DNA of 64,000 nt from Erythrobacter cryptus DSM 12079 (GCF_000422985.1 NZ_AUHC01000005.1:204323-268322), one strand, 5' to 3'. Shown: positions 38,382-50,263, counted from the first letter of the stretch. Notes: generated by a model not told the origin, from the letters alone. Numbers and translations are program-made.

Positions 38382-39745
38382 GGCAGGATGCTCCGCCCGC
38401 CCTCGTCGGTGGCGCAGCCGGTGAGCGCGCCGACCATCTGGCGGAAATGCTGCCCGCGCTTCTCATAGTCGCGGAACTGGTCGTAAGAGGCGCAGGCGGG
38501 GCTGAGCAGCACCACCTCGCCCGGGCGCGCCGCCGCCTCGGCCCGGCGCACCGCCTCGCTGATAAGCTCGCAGCGCTCGACCCGGACACCCGCGGCTTCG
38601 AGATGATCGGCAAACATCGGCCCGGCCTCGCCCACGGTGTAGGCGGCGGCGATATTGGCCAGATGATCGCCGCAGGCGCCAAGCCCTTCCTCCTTGGGCA
38701 GGCCGCCGACGATCCAGTGGATGCGGGGGGCCCCGCCGTTGATCGCCGGATCGGGTGGGAAGGCAGCCAGCGCCGGGGCGGCCGAGGCGGTGTTGGTGGC
38801 CTTGCTGTCATTGATATAGATGACCCCGCGCGCCTCGCACACCCGCTCCATCCGGTGCGGCAGCCCGCGATAGCTGGCAAGCCCCGCGGCGATCGCCGCT
38901 TCGCTGAGGCCAAGCTGGCGGCAGATGGCGCTGGCAACGGCGGCATTCTGGGCATTGTGCGGCCCGGCGAGCGCAGCCGTGCGCCCTTCGGCCAGCCCGG
39001 CAGCGGCAAGATCGCCGGTCTTGACCCGGATCAGCGGCCGTCCCGCCGCCGCCAGCCGATCGGCGATGGCGCGGGTGGGCGCGTCCTCATCGCAGATCAC
39101 CGCCGTGCCCTGCTGCTGCATGGTGAACAGGCGCTCCTTGGCCGCGGCATAGGCGGCAAAGCCGGCGTAGCGATCGAGGTGATCGGGGGTGATGTTGGTG
39201 AGCGCGGCGATATCGCAATCGAGGCTGAAGGTGAGATCGATCTGGAAGCTCGACAATTCGAGCACATAGACCCCGCCTTGCGCAAGCGGGGCCTGGGCCA
39301 TGATCGGCTCACCGATATTGCCGCCGAGCACCGCGGGCACCCCGGCGCTCACAAGAATGTGGTGCACCAGCGCGGTGGTGGTGGATTTGCCATTGGTGCC
39401 GGTGATCCCCACCACGCGGTGCGGCGGCAGGTGCGAGCGGGCGCGGGCGAAAAGCTCGATATCGCCGATCACGGGCAGGCCATATTGCCAGGTGTGCGGG
39501 CCGATCGGATGGGTGTTGAGCGGCACGCCGGGCGAGACCACCACCCCGGCAAAGCCGGTCAGATCAAGCTCCAGCGGGTCGATCAGGCGGCAACGCCCCT
39601 CGAAGGGGGCACGGGCATGGGGCTGGCGATCCCAGGCGATCACCTCGGCCCCGCTGGCAAGCAGCGCCTCGGCCGCGGCCGCGCCCGAGCGGGCAAGGCC
39701 GAGCACCGCAAACCGCTGACCGGCAAAGGCGGGGGAGGTGATCAC
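38378..39745 (-). CDS. murD: UDP-N-acetylmuramoylalanine--D-glutamate ligase
   Basis: MurD adds D-Glu to UDP-MurNAc-L-Ala. The 455-residue protein has an N-terminal [20 protein letters not shown], the ATP loop VGITGTNGKSTTTALVHHIL near residue 110 and the C-terminal LLSPACASYDQFRDYEKRG. The start is a GTG at 39745. The GGGGAGGGG purine run that probably serves it spans the end of mraY. Confidence 0.96.
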   Translation of the reverse strand: MITSPAFAGQRFAVLGLARSGAAAAEALLASGAEVIAWDRQPHARAPFEGRCRLIDPLELDLTGFAGVVVSPGVPLNTHPIGPHTWQYGLPVIGDIELFARARSHLPPHRVVGITGTNGKSTTTALVHHILVSAGVPAVLGGNIGEPIMAQAPLAQGGVYVLELSSFQIDLTFSLDCDIAALTNITPDHLDRYAGFAAYAAAKERLFTMQQQGTAVICDEDAPTRAIADRLAAAGRPLIRVKTGDLAAAGLAEGRTAALAGPHNAQNAAVASAICRQLGLSEAAIAAGLASYRGLPHRMERVCEARGVIYINDSKATNTASAAPALAAFPPDPAINGGAPRIHWIVGGLPKEEGLGACGDHLANIAAAYTVGEAGPMFADHLEAAGVRVERCELISEAVRRAEAAARPGEVVLLSPACASYDQFRDYEKRGQHFRQMVGALTGCATDEGGRSILP

Positions 39746-39761
39746 GCGGCCCGCCCCTCCC

Positions 39762-40832
39762 CTAGCGCAGCTTCAAGGTGGAAAGGCCAATGAGCGCGAG
39801 CACGATGGCGATGATCCAGAAGCGGATCACCACCTTGCTCTCGCTCCAGCCAAGCTGTTCGAAATGATGGTGGATCGGGGCCATGCGGAACACCCTCCTG
39901 CCGGTGCGCTTGAACCAGAACACCTGCACCATCACGCTCACCGCCTCGAGCACGAACAGCCCGCCGACTATCCCCAGCACCAGTTCATGGTGCGAGGCGA
40001 CAGCGATCGCCCCCAGCGCCCCACCAAGCGCGAGGCTGCCGGTATCGCCCATGAACACCGCTGCGGGCGGGGCGTTGAACCACAGGAAGGCCAGCCCCGC
40101 CCCCATGATCGCGGCGCAGAAGATCGCCAGCTCCCCCGCCCTCGGCACGTGGGGGATGCCGAGATAGGCGGAAAAATCGGCCCGCCCGACAAGGTAGGCG
40201 ATGATCGCAAAGGTGCCCGCGGCGATGATCACCGGCATGATCGCCAGGCCATCCAGCCCGTCGGTGAGGTTGACGGCATTGCCCGCCCCCACGATCACGA
40301 AGGCGGCAAAGACATAATAGGCCGGACCGAGCGGAATGCTCCAGCCCATGGTGAAGGGAAGGTAGAGATTGGTGTTGATCTGACTGACGATCAGCCAGCT
40401 GGCGAGGCCGGCCACCGCGAATTCGGCCGCCAGGCGCAGCTTGGCCGGCACCCCGACATGGCTGTTCTTGGCGACCTTGTCATAATCATCGAGAAAACCG
40501 ATCACGCCAAAGCCGATGGTCACCGCCAGGCAGGCCCAGACGAAGGGGCTTTCGAGATCCATCCACAACAGCAGCGAGAGGCTGAGCGCGGTGAGGATCA
40601 TCAAGCCGCCCATGGTCGGCGTGCCGCGCTTGGCAAGGTGCGATTGCGGCCCATCGAGCCGGATCGGCTGGCCTTTGCCCTGCCGCACCCGCAACAGGTT
40701 GATGAAGCGCGGGCCGATGACAAGGCCGATGAGGAGCGCGGTCATCAGGCTCGCCCCGGCGCGGAAGGTCTGGTAGCGCACCAGGTTGAGGATGCCCTCG
40801 AAGCCCAGCCATTCGGCAAGCAGATAAAGCAT
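39762..40832 (-). CDS. mraY: Phospho-N-acetylmuramoyl-pentapeptide transferase
   Basis: A polytopic inner-membrane enzyme of 356 residues that transfers phospho-MurNAc-pentapeptide to undecaprenyl phosphate, forming lipid I. Family signatures are [45 protein letters not shown] and the histidine-rich [13 protein letters not shown]. About ten membrane segments are visible. It follows murF by 33 bases. Confidence 0.97.
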   Translation of the reverse strand: MLYLLAEWLGFEGILNLVRYQTFRAGASLMTALLIGLVIGPRFINLLRVRQGKGQPIRLDGPQSHLAKRGTPTMGGLMILTALSLSLLLWMDLESPFVWACLAVTIGFGVIGFLDDYDKVAKNSHVGVPAKLRLAAEFAVAGLASWLIVSQINTNLYLPFTMGWSIPLGPAYYVFAAFVIVGAGNAVNLTDGLDGLAIMPVIIAAGTFAIIAYLVGRADFSAYLGIPHVPRAGELAIFCAAIMGAGLAFLWFNAPPAAVFMGDTGSLALGGALGAIAVASHHELVLGIVGGLFVLEAVSVMVQVFWFKRTGRRVFRMAPIHHHFEQLGWSESKVVIRFWIIAIVLALIGLSTLKLR

Positions 40833-40865
40833 GCAATCGTCCCTTGACGCGCCGCGTGGGGCGCC

Positions 40866-42352
<1,487 letters not shown>

Positions 42353-42356
<4 letters not shown>

Positions 42357-43846
42357 GCCTGCTGCCCCCCGGCGCATTGGCGCGCCACCTCGACATCATC
42401 GAAGGGTTCGATCCGCATGTTTTCTCCCGACCCGAAGATTTGTCCCTGCTCGTGGCCCTTGCCGGCGATCAGCACAATATCGCGCGGCCCGGCTTCCCCA
42501 ATCGCGGCGGCAATCGCGGCGCGCCGATCGCCGATCTCGCGCGCCTTGCCTCCCGCCCCGGCGAGAATCGCGGCGCGGATGGCGGCCGGATCCTCGCCCC
42601 GGGGATTGTCGTCGGTGACGATCGCCGCATCGGCCATGCGCGCGGCAATAGCGCCCATCTCGCCGCGCTTTCCCGCATCGCGGTCCCCGCCCGCGCCGAA
42701 CACCACGATCAGCCGCCCGCCCGGCGCCACATGGGGGCGCAGCGCGCTGATCGCGGCGGCGAGCGCATCGGGGGTGTGGGCATAATCGACATAGGCCGGC
42801 GCCCCGGCGGGGTTGAGCGCCGCGCGCTCGAGCCGCCCGCGCACCGGCTGGAGCCGGGAGAGGGCATCGAACACCGTTGGCGCGGCAACGCCCGTCGCCA
42901 GCGCAAGGCCCGCCGCCACCAGCGCATTGGCGGCCTGATAGGCACCGATCAGCGGCAGGGTGACGCGGCGCTGCTGTCCGGCATGATCGATCACCAGCTC
43001 TTGCCCAAGCTGGCCCGGCTCGCGCCCGATGAGGCGCAGGAACTCCCCGCCCGCGCCCACGCGCAGCACCTCGAGCCCGCGCGCCTCGGCCAGAGCGCAG
43101 GCGCGCGCGGTCCACTGCGAGCCATCCGCCGCATCGTGGATCACCGCCGGGCACCCCGGCGCCAGCACCTCGGCAAAGAGGCGCATCTTGGCGGCGAAAT
43201 AGGCCTCCATCGTGCTGTGGTAATCAAGGTGGTCGCGGCTGAAATTGGTGAAGGCCGCCGCAGCAAGCGCCGGGCCCTCGCTGCGATACTGGTCAAGTCC
43301 GTGGCTAGAGGCCTCATAGGCAACGTGCGTCACCCCCTCGCGCGCCAGCCCGGCGAGATTGGCCAGGAAGGTGACGATATCGGGGGTGGTCAGCCCCGTC
43401 GCCACGCTGCCATCGGGCGTGGTCACGCCGAGCGTGCCGATGCTCGCCGCACGCTCGCCCGCCATGCGCCAGATCTGCCGCGTCATCTCGACACAGGAGG
43501 TCTTGCCATTGGTGCCGGTGACCGCGACGAGCGTGGCCGGATAGGGCGCGAAGAAGGGGGTGGCGAGCCGCGCAAAGGCGCGGCGCGGCAGCGCATCGGC
43601 GATATGGAGTGCGCCTTCCACACGCGCCTCGGGGCGCGCCACCACCGCGATCGCCCCGGCGGCGATGGCGGCGGGGATGAAGTCCTCGCCATTGACCTTC
43701 GCGCCGGCAAAGGCGCCGAACACCGTGCCCGGGGCGACCTTGCGGTGATCGATGGCAAAGCCAGTCACCTCCTTCTCGAGCGCCGGCCCGGCAGCGGCCA
43801 GCGCCGCTTCCGCCCCCGCGCGGCGCACAAGCTCGGCCAGCCGCAT
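42353..43846 (-). CDS. murE: UDP-MurNAc-L-Ala-D-Glu--meso-diaminopimelate ligase
   Basis: MurE adds the third stem residue. The 497-residue protein has the ATP loop VAVTGTNGKTSCVEMTRQIW, YEASSHGLDQYRSEG, FTNFSRDHLDYHSTMEAY and VDYAHTPDAL. The DNPR motif in TDDNPRGEDP indicates meso-diaminopimelate rather than lysine as substrate. The ATG overlaps the ftsI stop as TGATG. Confidence 0.96.
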
Positions 43847-45627
43847 CAATGCCCCTCCACCAGGTAGCGCAGATCGGAGATATCGACATCGCGGCGCTCG
43901 TCGGGCTGCACCCCCAGCATCGGGCCGATGCGCGGCACCAGCCGGCCCACCACCGGCGCAGCGGTGTAGGCGGCGGTGCGCTGGAAGCTGCTGGCGATGG
44001 TGCCCTTGGGCTCGTCCATCATCACCACCACCACATAGCGCGGCGCATCCATCGGGAAGGCGGCGGCAAAGGAGGAGACGATGCGGTTGGTGTGATAGAC
44101 CCCGTTCTCGTTCTTGTCGGCCGAGCCGGTCTTGCCGCCGACGCGGTAGCCCGGCGCATTGGCGCTGCGCCCGGTGCCATAGAGCGCGATCATCCGCAGC
44201 ATCTGGCGCATCCGGTGCGAGGTCGATTCCTTGAACACCCTCCGCCCGCGCGGCACCTTGGCCGGATCGCGCTTGAGCAGCGTCGCCGGGCGCCACAGCC
44301 CGCCATTGACGAGCGCGGCATAGGCGCAGGCAAGGTGCAGCGGGGTGACGTTGAGCCCATGGCCATAGGCCACCGTCATGTTGGTCACCCGGCTCCACGC
44401 GCCGCGCGGCCAGAGCGGCTGGCCGCGGGCCTGAAGCTCGATGAAGGGCGGGCGATCCATGCCAAGATCAATATAGGTGCGGCGCAAGCGTTCCGGCCCC
44501 AGCGCATCGGCAATCCGTGCGGTGACGGTGTTGGAGGAATGAACCAGTGCCTGGGGCACATTGAGGCTTGGCCCCAAGGGGTGCGAATCGGTGATCGTGC
44601 GGCTGCCCACCGGCACCGGCGCGGCGTTCCACTGGCGGCCGAGATCGCGCACCACCCCGGCATCGATCGCCGCAGCAATGCTGAGCGGCTTGAACGTCGA
44701 ACCCAGTTCGTAAACCCCGTTGGTGGCGCGGTTGAAGACATTGCGCGCGCCCCCTGCCCCGGCGGTGTTGGGATCGAAATCGGGCAGGCTCGCCATCGCC
44801 AGCACCTCCCCGGTATCGACATCGAGCACGATGCCCGCCGCGCCAATGGCATTGGTGGCGAGCATCCCGCGCTTGAGCTCGTCCTCGAGCGCGCCCTGCA
44901 CCCGGACATCGAGCGAGAGCACCGCCGGCTCGGCGCGGCGCAGGGGATCGGTCAGCTCCTTGTCGAGCACCTGCTCCATGCCCAGCTGCCCGCCCTGGCG
45001 CTCGGCGCTGTCGGCGACATAGCCCAGCACATGGGCGGCAAGCGAACCTTGCGGATAATAGCGATCGGTCTCGCGCGGGATCTGCAGCGCCACCTCGCCC
45101 AGGGCAAAGACGCGGTTGGCCTCCTCGGGCAGCAGGCGGCGGCGCAGATAGCCGGCCTTGCCCGAGGCGAGGCGCCGGGCCATGCGCGCCTCGTCGATAT
45201 CGGGGAAGATCGCCTTGAGCGCGCGGGCGACCTCGGCGGGCGAACGCACCAGCGGCGCGCCGCCATCGCCCATGGCCTTGGGATCGAACCACAGGGCATA
45301 GGCCGGAAAGGCGCGCGCCAGCGGCACGCCGTTGCGATCGGTGATCTCGCCGCGCGGCGGCAGCAGCGCCTCGGCAAGGCTGGTGTGCTGCGGGGTCTGG
45401 CCGTTCACCCCCAGCACCGCGATGCGCAGCAGCGCGATCAGCGCGAAGAGCACGAAGCCCGCGCCGATCCACAGCAGGCGTAGCTGCGCGGTGGCGACCA
45501 GCTGGCCGCGCAGGCTCGCGGCGCGCGAACGCCCGGCAGGCAGCGCCGCGCGCGGCGCCGGGGCGGGCAGCGGCGGGGCAAGACCAAGGGGCGCAGCGGC
45601 GAGGGCAGACGCCGCGACGGGGCTCAT
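43846..45627 (-). CDS. ftsI: Penicillin-binding protein 3 (septal transpeptidase FtsI)
   Basis: A class B PBP of 593 residues that crosslinks septal peptidoglycan. An N-terminal membrane helix (LLWIGAGFVLFALIALLRI) precedes the dimerisation region (RGEITDRNGVPLARAF) and the transpeptidase domain. That domain has SxxK in GSTFKPLSIAAA, SxN in HSSNTVTARIA and KTG in VGGKTGSADKNENG. All three active-site motifs are intact. It overlaps the ftsL-like gene by four bases. Confidence 0.96.
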   Translation of the reverse strand: MSPVAASALAAAPLGLAPPLPAPAPRAALPAGRSRAASLRGQLVATAQLRLLWIGAGFVLFALIALLRIAVLGVNGQTPQHTSLAEALLPPRGEITDRNGVPLARAFPAYALWFDPKAMGDGGAPLVRSPAEVARALKAIFPDIDEARMARRLASGKAGYLRRRLLPEEANRVFALGEVALQIPRETDRYYPQGSLAAHVLGYVADSAERQGGQLGMEQVLDKELTDPLRRAEPAVLSLDVRVQGALEDELKRGMLATNAIGAAGIVLDVDTGEVLAMASLPDFDPNTAGAGGARNVFNRATNGVYELGSTFKPLSIAAAIDAGVVRDLGRQWNAAPVPVGSRTITDSHPLGPSLNVPQALVHSSNTVTARIADALGPERLRRTYIDLGMDRPPFIELQARGQPLWPRGAWSRVTNMTVAYGHGLNVTPLHLACAYAALVNGGLWRPATLLKRDPAKVPRGRRVFKESTSHRMRQMLRMIALYGTGRSANAPGYRVGGKTGSADKNENGVYHTNRIVSSFAAAFPMDAPRYVVVVMMDEPKGTIASSFQRTAAYTAAPVVGRLVPRIGPMLGVQPDERRDVDISDLRYLVEGH

Positions 45628-46178
45628 TCGCCCGCTCCTGCCGGGCTGACCGCGCGCGGCGGCTCGGCCCGGGCCGGGCGGATCGGCGAGGCCTCGATGA
45701 GGAAGGCCCCGAAGGCCTCGGCAAAGACCGCGCCCGCGCCGGCCTCAGTCTCGGCCGCGGCCAGCGTGACCGGCGCGCCCGAGACCGGCGAGCGCATCGG
45801 CGCTGGCCCGCCGGGCGCAGCGGTGCCCTCGCCTGCGCCTTCGGCACTTGCCAGACGCAGCGGCGGCGGCGCGCCGGGCAGCGGGCCCTGACCGAAGCTC
45901 GCAAGCTGGCGCTCGGCCTCGAGGAACTGGCGCGCGCGCGGCGCGACATAGCCGAACTCGACACTGTTCCACTCGGCCAGCTGGGCCTGGCTGGCGCGGG
46001 TCTGAAACTCGGTCTCGAGCAGCATGGTCTCGCGCTTCAGGGCAATGAGCTGGCGCTCGGCCAGCAGCACCTCGCTGCGCACCGCGTGGACCTTGAGGCT
46101 CAAGGCCACCACCAGCGCGGCGCACAGCGCCAGCACCGCCATCCATCCCCACGAACGGGCCTGCGTGCGGCTCAACAT
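45624..46178 (-). CDS. ftsL: FtsL-like cell division protein
   Basis: A 184-residue bitopic protein: a short N terminus, a membrane helix near residues 12-32 ([19 protein letters not shown]), a leucine-rich coiled-coil-like stretch ([20 protein letters not shown]) and a Pro/Ala-rich tail. Topology, coiled coil and position between rsmH and ftsI identify it as FtsL despite poor sequence conservation in this family. It is about 60 residues longer than usual, because of the C-terminal tail. It overlaps rsmH by seven bases. Confidence 0.85.
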   Translation of the reverse strand: MLSRTQARSWGWMAVLALCAALVVALSLKVHAVRSEVLLAERQLIALKRETMLLETEFQTRASQAQLAEWNSVEFGYVAPRARQFLEAERQLASFGQGPLPGAPPPLRLASAEGAGEGTAAPGGPAPMRSPVSGAPVTLAAAETEAGAGAVFAEAFGAFLIEASPIRPARAEPPRAVSPAGAGE

Positions 46179-47122
46179 GCGGCGAAGCTCCTTGCCGGGG
46201 CGCCGGTGCGGATCGCGTGGCGCAAGGTGGACGAACGGGCGCGCGGATTGCGGGCGATTTCGGCCTCGCTCGCGCGAATAGCGCGGGAAACCTGCGTGAA
46301 GGTGGGCGGCGGCCCTGGGATTTCCCCGGGCAGGTGGCGCGAGCGCACCTGGCCGGCGCCGCTGGCCGCGCGCAGGAACTGCTTGACGATGCGGTCTTCA
46401 AGGCTGTGGAAGCTGACCACCGCCAGCACCCCGCCGGGGGCGAGCAGCGCCTCGGCCGCGGCGAGGCCGGCCTCGAGCTCGCCAAGCTCGTCGTTCACAT
46501 GGATGCGCACCGCCTGGAAGGTGCGGGTGGCCGGGTCCTTGCGATCATGCGGGCGGTGGCCGAGCGCGCGGCGCACCACCCGGGCCAGATCTCCGGTGGT
46601 GGCGAGCGGGCGCGCTGCCACGATCGCGCGGGCCACCCGGCGCGCCTGGCGCTCCTCGCCATAGCGATAGAGCACCTCGGCGATCGCTTCTTCCTCGGCC
46701 GTGTTGAGGAAATCGGCCGCGCTCGGGCCCTCCTGGCTCATGCGCATGTCGAGCGGGCCATCATGCATGAAGGCAAAGCCGCGGCCCGGCTGATCGAGCT
46801 GCATCGAGGAGACCCCGATATCCATCACCACCGCATCGACCCTGCGCACCCCGATCGCGGCAAGCTCCTGATGCATCGCGGAAAAGCGCGCCTGATGGAG
46901 CGTGAGGCGCCCGGCATGGCGCGCCGCGAGCGCCTGCCCGGCGGCGATCGCATCGGGATCGCGGTCGAAGGCGTGGACGCGCGCCCCGGCCTCGAGCAGC
47001 GCGGCGCTGTAGCCCCCGGCGCCGAAGGTGGCATCGACGATCAGCATCCCCTCGCGCGGGGCAATGGCGGCAAGCACCTCATCGCGCAGCACCGGGATAT
47101 GGGGCGCATCGGGGCCGATCAT
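46172..47122 (-). CDS. rsmH: 16S rRNA m4C1402 methyltransferase
   Basis: RsmH (MraW) methylates N4 of C1402 in the ribosomal P site using SAM. The 316-residue protein starts [18 protein letters not shown] and has the SAM motif [19 protein letters not shown]. It also has [20 protein letters not shown] and [16 protein letters not shown]. The ATG overlaps the mraZ stop by four bases. Confidence 0.96.
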   Translation of the reverse strand: MIGPDAPHIPVLRDEVLAAIAPREGMLIVDATFGAGGYSAALLEAGARVHAFDRDPDAIAAGQALAARHAGRLTLHQARFSAMHQELAAIGVRRVDAVVMDIGVSSMQLDQPGRGFAFMHDGPLDMRMSQEGPSAADFLNTAEEEAIAEVLYRYGEERQARRVARAIVAARPLATTGDLARVVRRALGHRPHDRKDPATRTFQAVRIHVNDELGELEAGLAAAEALLAPGGVLAVVSFHSLEDRIVKQFLRAASGAGQVRSRHLPGEIPGPPPTFTQVSRAIRASEAEIARNPRARSSTLRHAIRTGAPARSFAAC

Positions 47123-47619
47123 GCCGCGCCCCCCTTGCGCGCCGCGGCCTCCATCAGCCGCCGGCAGGCGATCTGCGCGCTCTTGAACTCAGGCCCCATG
47201 CGGAACAGCTCCTCGGGCGCCCAGACGAGGAAGAAATCGCCCGCGGCCTGGAAGAACAGCCCATCCTCCACCTTGCCGAGCTCGCGCAGATGCTCGGGCA
47301 TGACAAAGCGGCCGCTCTCGTCGAAGCCAAGGGTCTCGTAGCTGAACAACTGGCCGGCGCGGGCATCGCGGTCGAAGCTCGCATCGCCGAGGCGGATGGC
47401 GCGCTCCTCCTCGCGGTCGAGCTGGGCCTGGAGCTGGGGCAGGTGCGACAGGCCGTAGCCGATCAGACAATCATAGCGGCCATGGGCCGCAAGGCACAGG
47501 ATGCGGCTGCCGCCCGAGCTTTCCTTGACCGCCTTGCGGAAGGTGGAGGGCAGGACAAAGCGGTTCTTCTCGCCCGCGGGCGAATAGGCCTGTCCGTTGT
47601 ATCCTCCAAAAGCAGACAC
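47119..47619 (-). CDS. mraZ: Transcriptional regulator MraZ
   Basis: A DNA-binding protein of 166 residues with two SpoVT/AbrB-like swapped-hairpin repeats ([16 protein letters not shown] and [16 protein letters not shown]). In E. coli MraZ represses its own promoter and the dcw cluster. The start is the GTG at 47619, preceded by GCAGG. It is the first gene of the 19-kb dcw cluster. Confidence 0.93.
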   Translation of the reverse strand: MSAFGGYNGQAYSPAGEKNRFVLPSTFRKAVKESSGGSRILCLAAHGRYDCLIGYGLSHLPQLQAQLDREEERAIRLGDASFDRDARAGQLFSYETLGFDESGRFVMPEHLRELGKVEDGLFFQAAGDFFLVWAPEELFRMGPEFKSAQIACRRLMEAAARKGGAA

Positions 47620-48007
47620 CGGCCTGCAATCCCCTCACGCCCCGTAGCGAAGCGCCCCTCGCTGGGCGCTGCGCGATGCCCGACACAGCCCTCCCTCGCC
47701 CGGCGCGCGCGCGAGCACGACCGGTGCGCCGGCCCCACCAGCCGGACGCGCGACATACAGGCATGTCTGATGGACCCCGGTAATATCCGGGAAGGGATGG
47801 GGATGGAAGGGATTTTCGCGGGATTATAGGGGATATTTCGTTATCATACTGATATATCTATACTTCATCCCTCACTTCCCGAGCACCTTTGGCACCCGAT
47901 GATGGCCCAAAAACCCGGTTTGGCCGGCACTTGCGCAGCCTTTCCCGCGATTTCCCCGGCGCTTCGCCCGGGCGAGTCCCGGCGTTCCCGCGATTTCCCC
48001 ATGCCGC
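47620..48007 (-). promoter_or_regulatory. mraZ: dcw cluster promoter region upstream of mraZ
   Basis: No convincing gene lies in these 388 bases. On the minus strand, TATAAT at 47828-47823 is a perfect -10 hexamer. No good -35 accompanies it, and the leader to mraZ would be about 200 bases. Around and downstream of it, GGGAT motifs on the plus strand start at 47794, 47800, 47809, 47820 and 47830, with GGGAA at 47789. Such G-triplet repeats resemble MraZ boxes, though their strand relative to mraZ needs checking. A 7-base hairpin (AGCGCCC-N6-GGGCGCT, 47651-47670) lies in the leader. Confidence 0.55.
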
Positions 48008-48775
48008 TCATGCGAGCGCCTCGGCGACGAGCGCGCGCAGGGCCGCACCGCCCTCTCCGGCGAGTTCGGCGTGCTCGAACAGCGCGGCATCGGCGATGAG
48101 GGTCACCTGGCCCTTGCCGATCCGACAGCGCGCCGCCGCGCCCGCGGCGGTGAGGGTGCAGCCCTTTGCCCCCTTGCCCAGGGTGATGCGCCCGGCCAGC
48201 GCCAGCGGCAGGCCTGCCTCGCCCAGCCGGGCGCGGCGGACCTCGGGCCGCTCGCTCTCGTCAAAGGCGATGGCAAGGCCCCAGCGCGCCACCACCGGGG
48301 GGATCAGCGCGGTATCAACCGGACGGCGCGGATCGCCCAGCGGCAGATCATATTCGCCGGTGAGCGCCGGATCGAGCACCAGCAGCAGCCGCCCGCCCTT
48401 CCGCACCCAGCCATCGAGCGCGACATTGTCCGCTGGCGACAGCCCGCGCGGCTGGATCACCGCCAGCCGGGTGAGCCCTGCCAGCGGATCGGTTTCGGGC
48501 GCATCGGGGGCAAGGGCGGGGATGGGCGCAAGGGTATCGAGCGGCGCGAGCTCATAGGCCTGCTCGAGCGCGGCGCGCTGCCAGGGCAGAGCGGCGCGGC
48601 CCGAGGCGATCTCGCCCACCCCCGCGCCGAGCGGCCAATAGAGCGGCAGGCTGGTCATCAGGCCCAGCCGCGTGCGCTCTGCGCCCTCATGCGGGGTGGC
48701 AGGTGCGCGCGCGCACCCGATGACAAGGAGCGCGATCAGGGCGGCGGCCAGCGCCCTAGTTCTGCGCAGCGCCAT
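48008..48775 (-). CDS. Uncharacterised probable lipoprotein behind cysK
   Basis: A 255-residue protein with a hydrophobic N terminus and a lipobox-like LLVIGCA. It has the sequence LPLYWPLGAGVGEIASG, then a WVRKGGRLLLVLDPALTG segment. The latter resembles the Rossmann-like DUF4350/GldG-type domains, but this resemblance is only impressionistic. It overlaps the preceding gene by 20 bases on the same strand and ends about 390 bases before mraZ. Confidence 0.75.
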   Translation of the reverse strand: MALRRTRALAAALIALLVIGCARAPATPHEGAERTRLGLMTSLPLYWPLGAGVGEIASGRAALPWQRAALEQAYELAPLDTLAPIPALAPDAPETDPLAGLTRLAVIQPRGLSPADNVALDGWVRKGGRLLLVLDPALTGEYDLPLGDPRRPVDTALIPPVVARWGLAIAFDESERPEVRRARLGEAGLPLALAGRITLGKGAKGCTLTAAGAAARCRIGKGQVTLIADAALFEHAELAGEGGAALRALVAEALA

Positions 48776-49208
48776 TGCCCGCCGCGCGCGGCTGGCCCGG
48801 CGCCGCCAGATCGCGCGGCGCCGCGCTCGGCGCGGCGCTTGGCGCGGCCTTGGGCTCGGCGGCGATGTCGGGCACCACGCCCGCATCGGCCAGCGGGTTG
48901 GCCTGCGCCGGGGCGCTGGTCGGCTCGGTGGTCGGCGCCGCCTCGGGCACGGCCAGCCGTTCAACCTTGTCGGCCTGCCCGCCGATGATGCTGGCCAGCC
49001 CCACCACCAGCACCACGATGGCTATGCCGATGAGCCCCACCTGCAGGCGCTGGATCGCTTCGTGGCGGGCCGCGCGGGCGCCGGCTGGCCCTGCCGCCTC
49101 ATCGGCGCTCTCCGCCGCGCTCTCCTCCGCCCCTGCCATGCGTGGGGCATGGAACAGGCTGCGCTGGTTGACGCCGCGCAGGCGATCGGACAGCCAGCCG
49201 CCGCTCAC
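48756..49208 (-). CDS. Uncharacterised single-pass membrane protein behind cysK
   Basis: A 150-residue protein from a GTG at 49208 that overlaps the cysK stop (GTGA). It has a cytoplasmic charged N terminus and one membrane helix (VGLIGIAIVVLVVGLASIIGG) near residues 58-78. The extracytoplasmic tail is Pro/Ala-rich. No known domain is seen. It sits between cysK and the lipoprotein gene, and the overlaps imply one transcript. Confidence 0.72.
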   Translation of the reverse strand: MSGGWLSDRLRGVNQRSLFHAPRMAGAEESAAESADEAAGPAGARAARHEAIQRLQVGLIGIAIVVLVVGLASIIGGQADKVERLAVPEAAPTTEPTSAPAQANPLADAGVVPDIAAEPKAAPSAAPSAAPRDLAAPGQPRAAGNGAAQN

Positions 49209-50263
49209 ACCGCCTCCGCCGCGGCCCCGGCCCCGTCCGCGCCGCCCGCGCCCGCCGGCGCCAGCCAGTCGAACACCGGCAGGCCCTTGGCTGCCAACCA
49301 TTCGGGGTTGTAGAGCGTCGAAAGATAGCGAAAGCCGCTGTCGCACAGGATGGTGACGACCTGCGGATTGGCCCGCCCCGCGGCCACCAGTTCGCGGCCC
49401 AGCATCACCGCCCCGGCGACATTGATGCCCGAGGACAGGCCGAGGCACAGCCCCTCCTCGCGCAGCAGCCGCCCCACCCAATGGAGGCCCTCCTCGTCGC
49501 TGATGCGATATTGGGTGTCGATCAGCGCGCCTTCGAGATTGGCGGTGATGCGCCCCTGCCCGATCCCTTCGGCGACCGAGGAGCCTTCGGCCTTGAGTTC
49601 GCCGTGGGCATAGTAGTTGTAGAGCGCCGCGCCGTGCGGATCGGTGAGCGCGATGCGGACATTCTCGTCGAAGGCTTTAAGGCCAAGCCCCACGCCCGCA
49701 ATCGTCCCGCCCGTGCCCGCCGCGCAGGTGAAGCCATCCACCCGGCCTTGAAGCTGCTCCCAGATCTCAGGCGCGGTGCCCTCGATATGGGCGCGGCGGT
49801 TGGCGATGTTGTCGAACTGGTTGGCCCACACCGCGCCCGGGGTTTCCTGCGCAATCCGGCGCGAGGTGTGAACGAAGTGCCCGGCATCGGCAAACTTGGT
49901 GGGTGGCACCAGCACCAGCTCGGCCCCCAGCGCCCGGAGCGTGTCCATCTTCTCCTTGGACTGGTTGTCGGGCATGACGATGATTGTCTTGTAGCCGCGC
50001 GCATTGGCCACCAGCGCAAGGCCGATCCCGGTGTTGCCGGCGGTGCCTTCAACCACGATCCCGCCGGGCTTCAATTCCCCGCGCGCCTCGGCATCGCGGA
50101 TGATCCACAGGGCCGCGCGGTCCTTTACCGAACCGCCGGGATTGGCAAATTCGCACTTGCCCCAGATGTCGCAGCCGGCGGCCTGGCTCGGCCCGGCAAG
50201 GCGCACCAGTGGCGTGTTGCCGATCAGCGCCAAGGTGTCGGCAAAAGGTCGGGTGATGTTCAT
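49205..50263 (-). CDS. cysK: Cysteine synthase (O-acetylserine sulfhydrylase)
   Basis: A PLP enzyme of 352 residues that makes cysteine from O-acetylserine and sulfide. The PLP lysine is in NPGGSVKDRAA (Lys near residue 47). EGTAGNTGIGLALVANARG and AAGTGGTIAGVG bind substrate and phosphate. It has about 30 extra residues at the C terminus, mostly Ala/Gly. It completes the sulfate assimilation route whose reductive steps are encoded at 11817-15751. Confidence 0.93.
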   Translation of the reverse strand: MNITRPFADTLALIGNTPLVRLAGPSQAAGCDIWGKCEFANPGGSVKDRAALWIIRDAEARGELKPGGIVVEGTAGNTGIGLALVANARGYKTIIVMPDNQSKEKMDTLRALGAELVLVPPTKFADAGHFVHTSRRIAQETPGAVWANQFDNIANRRAHIEGTAPEIWEQLQGRVDGFTCAAGTGGTIAGVGLGLKAFDENVRIALTDPHGAALYNYYAHGELKAEGSSVAEGIGQGRITANLEGALIDTQYRISDEEGLHWVGRLLREEGLCLGLSSGINVAGAVMLGRELVAAGRANPQVVTILCDSGFRYLSTLYNPEWLAAKGLPVFDWLAPAGAGGADGAGAAAEAV

